Shown: piece after piece, positions 48,861 through 59,190 of the stretch
How positions within the stretch are numbered: position 1 is the stretch's first letter
Layout: every line of letters starts with the position of its first letter
NCBI GenBank assembly: GCA_029449245.1
Contig: JANATF010000001.1
Coordinates: forward strand, 3,348,001-3,412,000
Direction: 5' to 3'
Source: Mortierella alpina
Taxonomy: Eukaryota > Mortierellomycota > Mortierellomycetes > Mortierellales > Mortierellaceae
DNA: 64,000 bases
Notes under the pieces: model-generated
Database searches by the model: none
The model's input: the letters and a program-made list of their open reading frames with translations, nothing else
Told to the model about the DNA's origin: nothing
Made by a program: the position numbers and the translations under genes

Positions 48861-49773
48861 TTACGCGCCGTTTTCTCCAAAGATCACGACTGTGGGCCAG
48901 GTGATATCGACCTCGTCTTCGTCCTTGAGATTCTCCTCTTCCAAGATGGCGTCAATCGTCAGGTCCGCAATATCAGGACGACTTGGGTGTTTCTCGCAAT
49001 AGGTCTTGTACGCGGACCACGTCTTGATATAATTCCTGAAATGCTTCATTGTCACTTTATCTTTCATCACCGGAGCCCAATCCTGCGCGTGGTTTGGAAA
49101 GTAGTGTCGCTCGACATTTTGCATGGGTACATCAATACTCTTGTATAGGTTGTCGAGGATCAATCGGCCATGGTCCCAATAGGTGCCGAGCTGGTCGGGC
49201 TGATTGCCCAAATCGACAATCCTCTTGGTCGCTCGTGGGTATTTCTCAAAGATCACGAACGAGTATCCGGCTGCTGCAAAGGTGCCGTGGGGCTTTAAAA
49301 CTCGCTTGACTTCGGAAAAGAATCTCGGATGGTCGAACCAGTGCAGAGCCTGCGCAACTGTCAGGACGTCGACACTAGAGTCCGGAATCGCTTTGAGATC
49401 CTCGCCTTTCGCGACCTGGTAAGTAATGTTGGGCTTTTGGACAGCGGACGCGAGCATGGTGGCCGAAGGATCCACGCCGTGGACGTGCTTGAACTTTTCG
49501 GCCAGCACGGATGCAACCTGGCCGGTGCCTTTGTGATAAAAACAAAACATGGGTCAGAAACATCAGCTTGTATTGGCAAAGAGAGGCGTGCGTGGGAGAA
49601 AAAAATAAAGAGAAGTGATGCTAAGTACCTGTGCCTACGTCAACTGCAGATTCGAATTGGCCATTGTGCTTCGCATGGTAATTGTAAAGCATCTTGAAGA
49701 AATTGGAGCTGTAACCAGGGCGAAAGGACTGGTAGAGAGCACTGTTGAAGGTATTGCTGGAGAAGGTGGCCAT
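48861..49773 (-). CDS. Class I SAM-dependent methyltransferase (CRG1/TMT1-like)
   Basis: Two exons (49773-49629, 49528-48861) give 270 residues, the usual length for the family. Motif I is VDVGTGTGQVASVLAEKF, split by the intron, followed by the acidic residue of GVDPSATML, then VDVLTVAQALHWFDHPRFFS and VKRVLKPHGTFAAAGY. The HWFD block after motif II is typical of the trans-aconitate/farnesoic acid methyltransferase group (yeast Tmt1, Crg1), which methylates small carboxylic acids or lipid-like toxins in the cytosol. No signal or membrane segment is seen. The start is the ATG at 49773, 94 bp after a TATA box on the same strand. The natural substrate cannot be told from sequence. Confidence 0.88.
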
Positions 49774-49866
49774 GGTGCAGGGTTCTTCGTGGCTAGATTC
49801 TAGATGGTGTTGTGGAAAAGTGAAGGAATGAGAAGCTGACAGGGAACGAATGCAGCGTGAGACTTG

Positions 49867-49874
49867 CTTTTATA
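49867..49874 (-). promoter_or_regulatory. TATA box (TATAAAAG, minus strand)
   Basis: TATAAAAG on the minus strand about 95 bp before the methyltransferase start codon, the same octamer and a similar spacing as before AGMO. Confidence 0.55.
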
Positions 49875-50555
49875 GACTGGCCACAAGTTGGCTCTGGAAG
49901 GATGATAGGACCCTCTGCAGTCAACGGAACCTAGGGCGGGTAAACAGCCGCGAAGCACTACGCCACGGCTAATCCTGCCAGACGTGACGAACACTTAGTC
50001 GTAGAGTTCGGAATCCGGACGGTTGACCAAATTCAGCAAGACTTGTCCTTCGGCCGCTGTGTATCCGTGCACCCATTCCTGCGCATTGTCTTGACAGGAG
50101 CGAGAAGCCAACTGAAAGTATCTGTTGCGGACATGTGCGGCGCGTCTCCTTCATAACTATGACATGCAATCGATTCACCGCCGGCTTGCAAGCAGACAAC
50201 TTTGACCTTTGATCAGCTAACCGAAAGTCATTCACTCTCTGATCCTACATCCGAAGCACCTAGACAGACGGCTAGCAACCCCGATGCCTCTGTCTCTCGT
50301 TCTGTTGGCTTCTAGCACGCTCGCTCGAGTCAAACAAAAAAGGTACGCTCATGTCGCGGCATTTCGAGTCAACGTCTCTGCCCTGTCCTATACGCTGCCA
50401 GCCCATAAAGCCGAACCAAGTCATTGAAACGCCTACAGACTCTCTTTCCTCTCTCTCTTCTCAACCCTGCAGTAGAATCTGCCGGACCCAAGTGTAATTG
50501 CAATGAATGAGCTTTGTAATGCCGCTTCTGAATGAACAAGGCGCGCCCCTTCAGA

Positions 50556-50634
50556 AACCCTCGACAGCGAACTGACAACCTCGACACCGTTCTACTCCAG
50601 GAACCCTCGGCGGTGGACTAACAACCTCGATACC
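50556..50634 (+). repeat. 33-bp direct repeat, two copies
   Basis: AACCCTCGACAGCGAACTGA... at 50556-50588 and AACCCTCGGCGGTGGACTAA... at 50602-50634 both end in CAACCTCGA(C/T)ACC. About six differences over 33 bp. The second copy leads into repeat copy B. Confidence 0.7.
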
Positions 50635-51009
50635 TCTCTCCTCGTTCTCTCGGCTCCAGCCAAATATAAAGGTACGTTACGTTCATTTCACTGCATTCCA
50701 TGTCTATGTCTCTGCTCTATGCTTTGTGCCAGCCATAATACCCAACGAGACCACTGACACCCACATTTCTTCTGTCCCTTTAGAACCCCAATCCTGGTTT
50801 GCGCGCTTTACAATGGCGCCTGCTGTTCAATACAGAGAAAGCCGCCGAGACCCACCAAGTCGATCATTATACCCACCATTCACCATTGGCTGCACTGCAG
50901 ACAGACTTTGGCAGTTTATATGCGGAGGATCCGACGTCTACCCGATGATGATGAGGGCGTTTCGTACGGGCGCACTCGGTAATTCTAGAAGTCTGGAGAC
51001 GCTCTACTA

Positions 51010-51100
51010 GATAGAAGGGTCAATGAAGCTTCACCACAATCACAGAGCCCAACCGATCTCTTCTCTATGGGTGCCGGATCTGGACCAGGGCGACCATGAT
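51010..51100 (+). pseudogene. Fragment of the LRR/Cys-cluster gene
   Basis: The stretch from about 51024 to 51091 matches 57625-57692 of the downstream LRR gene on the same strand, with about nine differences in 65 bp. The shared core is AGAGCCCAACCGATCT, then GGTGCCGGATCTGGAC. The reading frame is kept across the match: EASPQSQSPTDLF and GAGSG here against EASPPMQSPTDLF and GAGSG in the gene. It then reaches a stop (TGA at about 51097). A GGGCGACCATGATGA tail resembles GGGCGGCCATGACGA of the gene after a 30-bp deletion. No flanking exon structure survives. Confidence 0.7.
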
Positions 51101-52801
51101 GATACAGTCAATGTCACAGATTGAAGTTATATAGCAGAGTACACGGGCGGGTAACGTGGACGATCTGATGTGATTTTACTAGTCATTTGTCATGCAGAGC
51201 TCGCTGTTACATCCTACAATACTGTAAGTACTTATGATCATCAAGCTATGGAGCACAGGTGCGAGATATCTCTTGGATATCGTCCAGCGGAACATTTCGC
51301 GTCTAGACTATGACTATTACGCTGCTCTATGCTGCCAGCTCATAAAGCCAAACAGATCATTGGCACGCCTATATACCCTTCGTTTTTGTCTTTTGTCTCC
51401 TTCTTTCTCAACCCTGCACTAGCCACGGCAGGCCAGAGGGTAAGCGTAGTGAGCTTGGCGCTGCTGTATTGTCTTGTACTGTAGACACTTCTTAAGGACC
51501 CACGCTTGTACATTAACAGGCATACCGCTGTGCAGGCGTACGAAGCAGCTACATGCCTGTAGCCTAGACTTTTCCAGTCTGCGCATGAGACCCTTTGTAA
51601 GCAGAAATTCCCGCGGAGCCGGACGCATGTTGAAAGACAAAAGGTACTTCAAGATTCTGACTTGCAATTTTGTGGACTAGTCTGTCTCTACGCCCGCTCA
51701 ATACTGTATAACTAAACAAACGGAACATTCAGTATTTGCTCAAGTTCCCAGGCACCTCCTCTGCTGTACCTGCGTGTGGTCTGCCATTCAACACCAATCC
51801 GGAGTAGCTACTGTACGTGCTTAGATACCTGCGTAGGCTACCATCTGCAAATTTACCGGGCCATACTTTCAAGACCCATGTGTTGCTGTGCATGCTTGAA
51901 GTCTATGCACGCTATTTCAAGCAATATACTAATCATACCTTAGAGATGCAAGCTCCGCTGCATGGGCATCTTCACGCAAGTGACAAAAGAAATGAACGCG
52001 GAAAAGGGAATAACATATGCACGGTTCGACGACAGGTGTTAAGACAAAAGTGCTCCTCTAGGTGTGCTCGTAATCACTTTGTTGACTCGAACCTCAAAAG
52101 TCCATTGCTTTTTTTTGTGTCCGTTGATGCGCCCACACGAGAGCCTAGTCCAGGCCCTGACCTTCACGTTGCTTTTTCATTCTCAATAGATGATCGAGGA
52201 TTGAATGACTCTGGTCGCCAGGGTCTTTTTTCAATTGCATCGTGAGGCGGAGGTCAACAACGATGTCTCACGCCGGCGTGACGAGAAGTACTGTACACTT
52301 CGGTCAAGTCCACGGAGTCACTCCAAGCTCCATCTTGGAAAAGGCGGAATACATAAAAGTTGAGAGCCCTGTTTGGAGGTAGAGTACATGTGGTGTGCTG
52401 CACGGTAGAACAACCTTACCCTTGTTCTGTCTTCGCTTTCGTTGTCAAGGGTTTACCGCCTCCAAAGAAAGTTCATTTTCGCCCTCTCGGTGTCCGCTGT
52501 TCTTCTTACCCGTTAGTTGGCCGCAACATGAGGGGTGTTTCTGATCTTTTTTCTTCTTTCCTTCTCGCCTCACCCTTGTTTTTCTCCCCCCTCTTCACAC
52601 CCCAAAATCGATACACGTTACCCTCCTGTGCAACATCATCCTCCTTCATCATTTTCTACTGCACATTTGTGCACCATGTTCACGCTCAGTTGCAGCACTA
52701 CGAGCACCATTGTATGAGTGGAAGCTTACCGCACTGCCACGCCAACGACAATCCTTTCAGAATTCACGCCCACCTAGAGCAGTTTGCCACCGCCGCTCAC
52801 T

Positions 52802-55800
52802 ATGGTGAGGATCCTCTACGACACCCTCCCAGGAACCGATGCGAGTGTTGACATTCCTCTGGGAGCAGCTCGTCGATACACTTTGATCGTCCTTGCGACC
52901 ATCTTGACATTCATATCCTTATCATCCACCATCCTCTTTCAGAGAATATCCAAAAAACACAACGATCTTCGACAACGTGGGCGGTATCTTGTCACTCTTC
53001 AAGGATACTTTTCGACCATATTCCTCACAGTTATATGTTACTATCAAGCATTTAAATACCGTTTCCCCTGTGTTGTCCTCTACTATGGTAATGCTGAGAC
53101 GCAGGTTGCCCTTGCCTAGCTACCTCTATGGAAACAATTTGTTTTCCTTGGCTCACATATTTCTTTGACCAATTCTTCGTACAGCGAGCTACTTTGGACT
53201 TGTGCCTTTTGTGGTCGTGTTTGCAGGGAGAGCCTGGCGCCTTATAACTCGGTTCGACCGCAACCACTCCATTTATCACTCCAGGTTCGCCGAACCTGCA
53301 GATTTCGACGCTATAAACAACTCGCACAATCCGTACAGTAGTCAAGTCAAACAGTCGATCCTGGTCTCGACCTCTACGCTCGGCGATTCCGACCCATCGC
53401 TGTTAAAGTTATCCTCGTTGCAGATGCAGAAGCACACTGGCGCGAAGGAACGGACTGGCGGCAGTTATATAAAGGACGAAAAGGCCTTCGAGCTCACCGA
53501 AAAGAGCGCTGAGGAGATTGCAGACTCCAAAAGGTGGTACAACCGCTATAGAAACGCCACGGACAGACAGATGCTGTGCGTAGCAGTGCTCTACATGATC
53601 GTTAGCACCATCATTGGTGTAACATTCCAGGTCAATACCCTGAATGTATCGATTGATCCCCTTAGCTTCAACTGCCATAGCGGCCCAGAGGTTCGTTGCT
53701 ATTTTACGCTCGTCACCGGTCTGATCAGAGTAGCCATGATCGATGTGACTAACACCAACTTGCCTCTGTATATCGCCATCGCAGTATATCTTTCCGTATG
53801 CGACAGTCATCGTGTTCCTCTTTATCCTCTCGCCAATCATGATCTACCAGCTGAAGGGCATCAACGACGGTTTCGGCATCAGGAACGAGCTCATCTTCAT
53901 CTCCTCATTCTCGGCTCCATGTGTAGCTCTCTACTTTCTGGTCCCAGCACTCGCGTACGACTTTACCAGGAGGATAATGGACAGGACCACCTTCATGCTG
54001 CTCATTCTCATTGCAGCCCACATCCCCAGTATCTTGATCCCACTTTGTCGCCACTTCAAGACCAACCCTCATCAATGTGCTTACACAGCCAAGGCATTGC
54101 AGCGGATGTCACGTCGGCCGCCAAGTATACACGCAGTTGGCACAAATGGAGGGATCAAGGAGAATACATCAACACATGCAGTAGAGTGTGGTAAAGGCTC
54201 CAAGCAGAGGCTTCCACTAGCTGAGAGCGGTTCTTCAGGAGAGCCAGGATCTATGCAAAAGGACCCAGCCCAATCTCACAGCAACTATTTGAGTCCACCC
54301 ACCTCGCCCTCACCAGGAGGACCCTTCATTATTGGTGAAAACCATGCTCTGACGGCAGATGACATTCCTGTGGATCCATACAGACGAAAAAACAGCTTTA
54401 GCAACCTCAACATATCCCTGAAAAGTTTAATCAAAAACCAGCGAGCGCAGCGTTTCGGTATCAGGGAGAGTAATCACCACGGAGCTATCATCAACAGCAA
54501 AAAGACCGACTGGGACGAATTCATCAAGGCACTGGACAACCGATGGCTTTTCGATCGCATGAGCGCATTCACAGTCGGAGAGTTCTGTGCGGAGAACACA
54601 AGGTTCCTATACGAGGTGTCGCGCTTAGAGAAAAGAGCGTTGCAGTACGAGCATCTTCGGGACTTGACGGCCACACCGCTAAACGAGCCGATCGACGCTG
54701 CAGATTCAGACGCGCCAAACTCAGCGATAGCAACGCCAGCCACAAGGCCGCTCGCGAAATCGCCGTCAACGGGGACACAGTGTTCGATTGTCCCACCTCT
54801 TCCAGCCCATTTTGCGTCACCCCCCTCCTCCTATGTCGAATCAAGTACTACGCCTCATAGGATCAAAAAGATCGTCTCTGCCTCCTCAGTGTCCTCGACA
54901 GTACCTATGCTCGCAGCTCGCCCTCGCCGATCCTCCTCCTCGCTGTTTGACGAATCTGAACCATCCTTACCCATGGGATCATTCCCTCACTCGACATTCA
55001 GGCGGCTAGGCTCAAGTACTTCAGCATTGCCAGATTTGGAGGAGGGCATCGTAGAGCAAAGCTGCATGGACGACTTGACCATCGCGAAACAGTCGCCTCA
55101 TCTCAACAGTCTCAATTTGCTCAAAACTGCACCATTTGCACCCTTACCGATGCCTCCGACGCTGCTTACTCAGTTCGAGTATGTCTACAAGACGTTTATT
55201 GCACGTGGTGGCCGACTGGAGCTCAATTTGTCTTACAGCACAGCCCAGGAGATCCACCAAAAAGCCAGGCGGGGTGAGTGGAGCTCGAGGATGTTTGATG
55301 GGGCTATCTATGAGGTCCAGGAGCTGCTGTTTCGCGACGTCTGGCCTAAGTTTGTGACATCAGCGCACGGCCTGCAATACAATGGGTCCTCGACTTCGTT
55401 AGGTCCCTGCCCGCAGCAGCAGCAGCAGCAGCATCAGCAGACAGAATCCAATCTGGGATCTAGCACACGCTCCTCGGCATATGTGCAATTTGAAAGCCAG
55501 TCTAGTTCGCCTCAACGGACAGCACCCTCGCCGTCCATCATGCTCACTACATCAAAGTCATCCGTCTCGAGAGCTGCAACCCGCAAGGCGACTGATTCGT
55601 CTGTGAGCGATGAAGGGAACGGCAGCAGGAGCGGGTCAGTTGGCTCGTCTAGGACGCAACAGGCGCAGAATGAAGACGGCTTTTATGACGAGCCAAGTCG
55701 GTCAGGGTTGCGGACATGGTTCTCCAGAACAAGCCGCACAGGCTACACGGCGGCGGCGCTAATGTCAAGGGAAGGTGGCACGGAGGAATCTGAAGGAATC

Positions 55801-55875
55801 ATAGAGCAAAGTCGGAAGAGCATGGTTGATAGGAGAAGCGACACTTCAGGCGTCTACTCTACCAGCATTGTATAG
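52802..55875 (+). CDS. Seven-transmembrane protein with C-terminal RGS domain
   Basis: Three exons (52802-53087, 53185-53690, 53785-55875) give 960 residues. Seven hydrophobic helices can be counted in the first 350 residues, for example YTLIVLATILTFISLSSTILF (first), MLCVAVLYMIVSTIIGVTFQ (fourth) and TTFMLLILIAAHIPSILIPL (seventh). The cytosolic part holds an RGS domain in two pieces: WDEFIKALDNRWLFDRMSAF with TRFLYEVSRLE (about 505-550), and FEYVYKTFIARGG with ARRGEWSSRMFDGAIYEVQE (about 725-790). A Ser/Pro-rich insert of about 170 residues lies between them. RGS domains speed GTP hydrolysis by G-alpha; fusion to a receptor-like 7TM bundle is known from Arabidopsis AtRGS1 and some fungi. 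The tail contains a Gln repeat (55413-55440). Donor 2 (GAG/GTTCGT) is weak but needed for the frame shift into helix 5. Confidence 0.87.
55413..55440 (+). repeat. CAG trinucleotide repeat (poly-Gln)
   Basis: About nine CAG units, one replaced by CAT, inside the 7TM-RGS coding region after the RGS domain. Confidence 0.85.
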
Positions 55876-56684
55876 TACAAAGAAAAGTACCCCTGTAAAA
55901 TGAAAAAAGTACGAGTATTAAACGCGTGCTTTGCTACCTTGTGGCTATCCGCCACCGTCAACGCCTTGACAGCCGTGCATCGACATTCAAACCCACCTTG
56001 AAAGCTGGCGCTGCGTTCCTTGAAGAGCATGGAACATAGAGACTTAGCCAAAGCGATGCCTGTATTCTCAAAGCAAGGCTTGCAAATCCTCACAGTGCTC
56101 CAGGCTCTAGAGTTCTCTCACTTTTCTCACCAGTACTGTTGCCCTCTTTCTCTCTTTCGCCAAGCTCGCTCTGTTGAATATCTCACTCCGTCTTGTCACC
56201 CGTTTCTATTTGTCCAGCCCATGGTTATCTGCATTGTCTCCACCCAATCATGATTTTTACCTCAACATTGGTTTGAATCATGCTTCCAGGAACAAAAGAA
56301 GATCCACCCAATGATGCATCCTACTTTCAGTCACTGCAGCGTCCGCTGTCTGCTCATGTAGCATCTATGCGAGTCGATGTGTGCTCGTGAACTGCGACAT
56401 ACTGCAGCGCCAGGTGTCCATCAGGCTGCCGCTCAATACAGCCAACCATTGTGGGGCAATATCTGCCATAGGTCGGCCCGAGCCCCTTGCACAAGTCCGA
56501 GCCCAACATCAACCTTTGTAAATTGAGGGTTGTTTCTCAGTCTGCGTTTGCACAAAGCGAAAAAGATTCGCTTCCTCAATTCACCCTTTCGTCTTTAACC
56601 TTTTGAATGACCCGTCCGACACCCGCGACCTAAGATGCAGAACGGAGTCTGTCCATTGCAACCGTAACACGAAAGCCTGCATCC
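55876..56684. other. Intergenic region, 7TM-RGS / LRR gene
   Basis: 809 bp between tandem genes. No gene, TATA box or repeat is evident. Confidence 0.5.
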
Positions 56685-59190
56685 ATGATCCTGCCATCGC
56701 TGCAGATGGCATCCCATCACCACCATCACCACAGCATCAGCAACGGCAACAGCAACAGCAAGCACCCTTCGGCTGGCATCCAGCCTTCTGTCAAGACCAT
56801 CCTCGACCTTGCCTGGGACAGCCGCCAGCACATAGTCCGTCTCTACTATCTGCCAACACCCAACACCAACGGGTTCACCACCACTCACACGCTCGTCTAC
56901 CAGCATGGGCAAGCCCACCCTGCATTCTCTTTAAAGCCTTCGAGGAGGAGCACCGTCAGCGGGACGAGTGTCAACAGTAGCGCCGGCAGCAACATCGCTA
57001 CCTACAGCGGTAGCGGCGGCAGCAGTCCACAGCGTTCAACCACCGCAGGAAGCGTTAGTCACCAGCAGGCGTCATCGGAGAACAATGCTCCCCATCGGAT
57101 ATGCCATCTCACGCGGGTATCAGAGTCCGAGCGTGGGATCGTGCATCTGGCCCGTCTCCGTATCACGTCAATGGTACGGTAGCGCTCTGTTACGTTTACA
57201 GGATCAAAGCAGGCTTTCGTCGTACAGGACTAACCAGACATGTGCTCTTTTGAACTCATCATCCCAGATCATTGCTACATCCTCTATACCATACCTTTCA
57301 CACCTTGTTTCGCTGAGGCTGCAGGGCAATCAACTCACAGACCTGCCTTTGCAGATCTTTCGCCTACCTTCCTTGCGGGAGCTGGATGTCTCGCAGAACC
57401 GCCTGACAGAGATCTCAGGACTCATCGGATTACTGGCACCGACTCTCGAGGAACTCTTTTTGCAGTCGAACCAACTCCAAAGTCTTCCCCAGCAGCTTGG
57501 ACGGCTGAAGCGCTTGAGGCTACTGGACATTGCAGACAACCATCTAGGATGTATTCCAGTGGAGGTTCAACGTCTAGTGTCAGAATCCTTCGCCTCCGAG
57601 AGGAGGGGTCCTTGGAGGGTTAGCGAGGCTTCACCACCAATGCAGAGCCCAACCGATCTTTTCCCTATTGGTGCCGGATCTGGACAAGGGCCAGTCAACA
57701 TTATTCCGAATAATGAGGGCGGCCATGACGACGACGATTACGTACAGATACGGCAGGGCATGAAGTGTTGGGCCAGAGGCAACAGATTCTGGCACGTTGG
57801 AGTACCATGGCCCTCTGCCGCAACATCGTCGACAACAGCCTCGACGCCATATTCACAAGCTATAAGACTGCCCTCCTCAGCAGCGATACCAGCATTGCTC
57901 TCGTCCTCGTCGTCTTCCTCTTCACTATCATCAACATCGTCCAGCACTCCCGCACCATCTCCTTTCAACTACTCTGGCGCCCCTGCCTCAGCACTCCCCC
58001 TTCCAGCCCTGAACATAGTCTCGCTACCAATCAATACTATCCCCACAAGCGGCTATGATCAGGCTCAGTCATTGTTCGGGATCCGATCACAGGCTACAAC
58101 ACAGCAGCCTCACGAACATCGCTCATCGACATTGTCCCGTTACCAACGTCATTACCCAGGATCGCCACCTCACCCCGGACAACTCGTAGATCGTCGCGGC
58201 TACTCCAAGGACAGCTATACATCGTGTCCATGGACTCTCAGCCTGGCCGATATCTGTTCACAAATTGTTGGTGAAAAGCTGCAGGAGGATGCTCACTATT
58301 TCTGCCACGCCAGCACCTGTATCGCAAAGAGAACGGGGAGCAACCATGATCTTCAAGCCCATTCTCGTCAGACCGCAGGAGACATGTCCTCAGTGAGCCC
58401 TAATGGCGAAGACGTGGACGACTGTGCTGTGATGATGATGCCGGATTGGACCATTGAGCAGCTAGGCCTTCATAGTCTGTCTGAACTGAGGAACACTCTA
58501 TGTGGCGTCGATAGCGCTGACGAGGACGAGTGGTCTCATGAGGACATAGGAAGTACAGAGCCTGATAACGTCTTCACCAACCAACCCAATAATCTCTACG
58601 ACGACGCCAACAGCGGTCAATATCATGCCCTTCATCAACAGCCCGTTCCGATGCGGCTTACATTGGGCGAGATGGAAATGGGTTGTGAGTTTTGCTCCGT
58701 GTGTCATCGGCGACTCTACTTCCCAGGATTGCGTTGGAAGGGCGTGGGCGTCATGGACGAGCGGATTGTGCCTTTGGAATGGGTTGCTTGCTCTGTCCAG
58801 TGCCGGGCACGAGCAGAATACGAGGAGCGACGAGGAAGCAGCAGTGGTGGCAGGATCAACGCCAGCGATCTCGCACCTTCAATTGGAATGGACGGTCGAG
58901 AGAGTCTTTCAAGGGCATCGAATGGCAGCCAAAGCGATTTTGGCGGCGTTGAGACAACCGCGTCATGGAGCCCCGGGCCACTCACCCCTAGGCAGTTTGA
59001 AAGCGGGCTCAGCACACGAAATTCGCCAGCACTTGCAGTTACTGCAACGGCAAGAGCAGGTACAGAAAGAGCAGGAGCCGCCATTGGGGTGTCACCAGCG
59101 GCGTTCGTCCACCTGGCTAGAGAGACGGCCATGTATGGCCTTAATAAATCTAGGGCTTCAAGGAGAAGGACGCGATCCCTCTCTCTGTAA
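56685..59190 (+). CDS. Leucine-rich-repeat protein with C-terminal Cys cluster
   Basis: Two exons (56685-57173, 57268-59190) give 803 residues; an ATG at 56706, just before a His6 run, is an alternative start. About four leucine-rich repeats lie near residues 165-265, for example LVSLRLQGNQLTDLPLQIF, LRELDVSQNRLTEISGLI, LEELFLQSNQLQSLPQQL and LRLLDIADNHLGCIP. A long Ser/Thr/Pro-rich region follows. Near residues 635-680 a Cys cluster reads CEFCSVCHRRLYFPGLRW, then PLEWVACSVQCRARAEYE, with five Cys and one His able to form a zinc site. LRR proteins of this layout with a C-terminal Cys motif occur widely in fungi; their function is not known to me. No signal peptide or membrane helix is seen. 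A decayed partial copy lies at 51.0 kb. Confidence 0.85.

Larger units (their letters stand above)
50258..51430 (+). repeat. Diverged repeat family, three copies
   Basis: Copy A (about 50270-50480) and copy B (about 50610-50790) share, in order, AAC-C-CGAT-CCTCT, TCTCGTTCT, AAAGGTACG, TCTCTGC and GCCAGCC followed by ATAA. Copy C (about 51320-51430) matches the right half of A: GCTGCCAGC(C/T)CATAAAGCC, CATTG, ACGCCTA and TTCTCAACCCTGCA. Copies B and C share CTGCTCTATGCT. Identity is moderate with gaps, estimated by eye. No terminal repeats or coding potential are evident. Confidence 0.55.
49774..52801. other. Gene-poor zone with decayed repeats
   Basis: 3 kb without an intact gene. It contains at least two clear and one weaker copy of a diverged repeat (50.26-51.43 kb), a short direct repeat (50556-50634) and a pseudogene fragment of the LRR gene (51010-51100). 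From about 52540 a C/T-rich leader introduces the 7TM-RGS gene. Confidence 0.7.
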
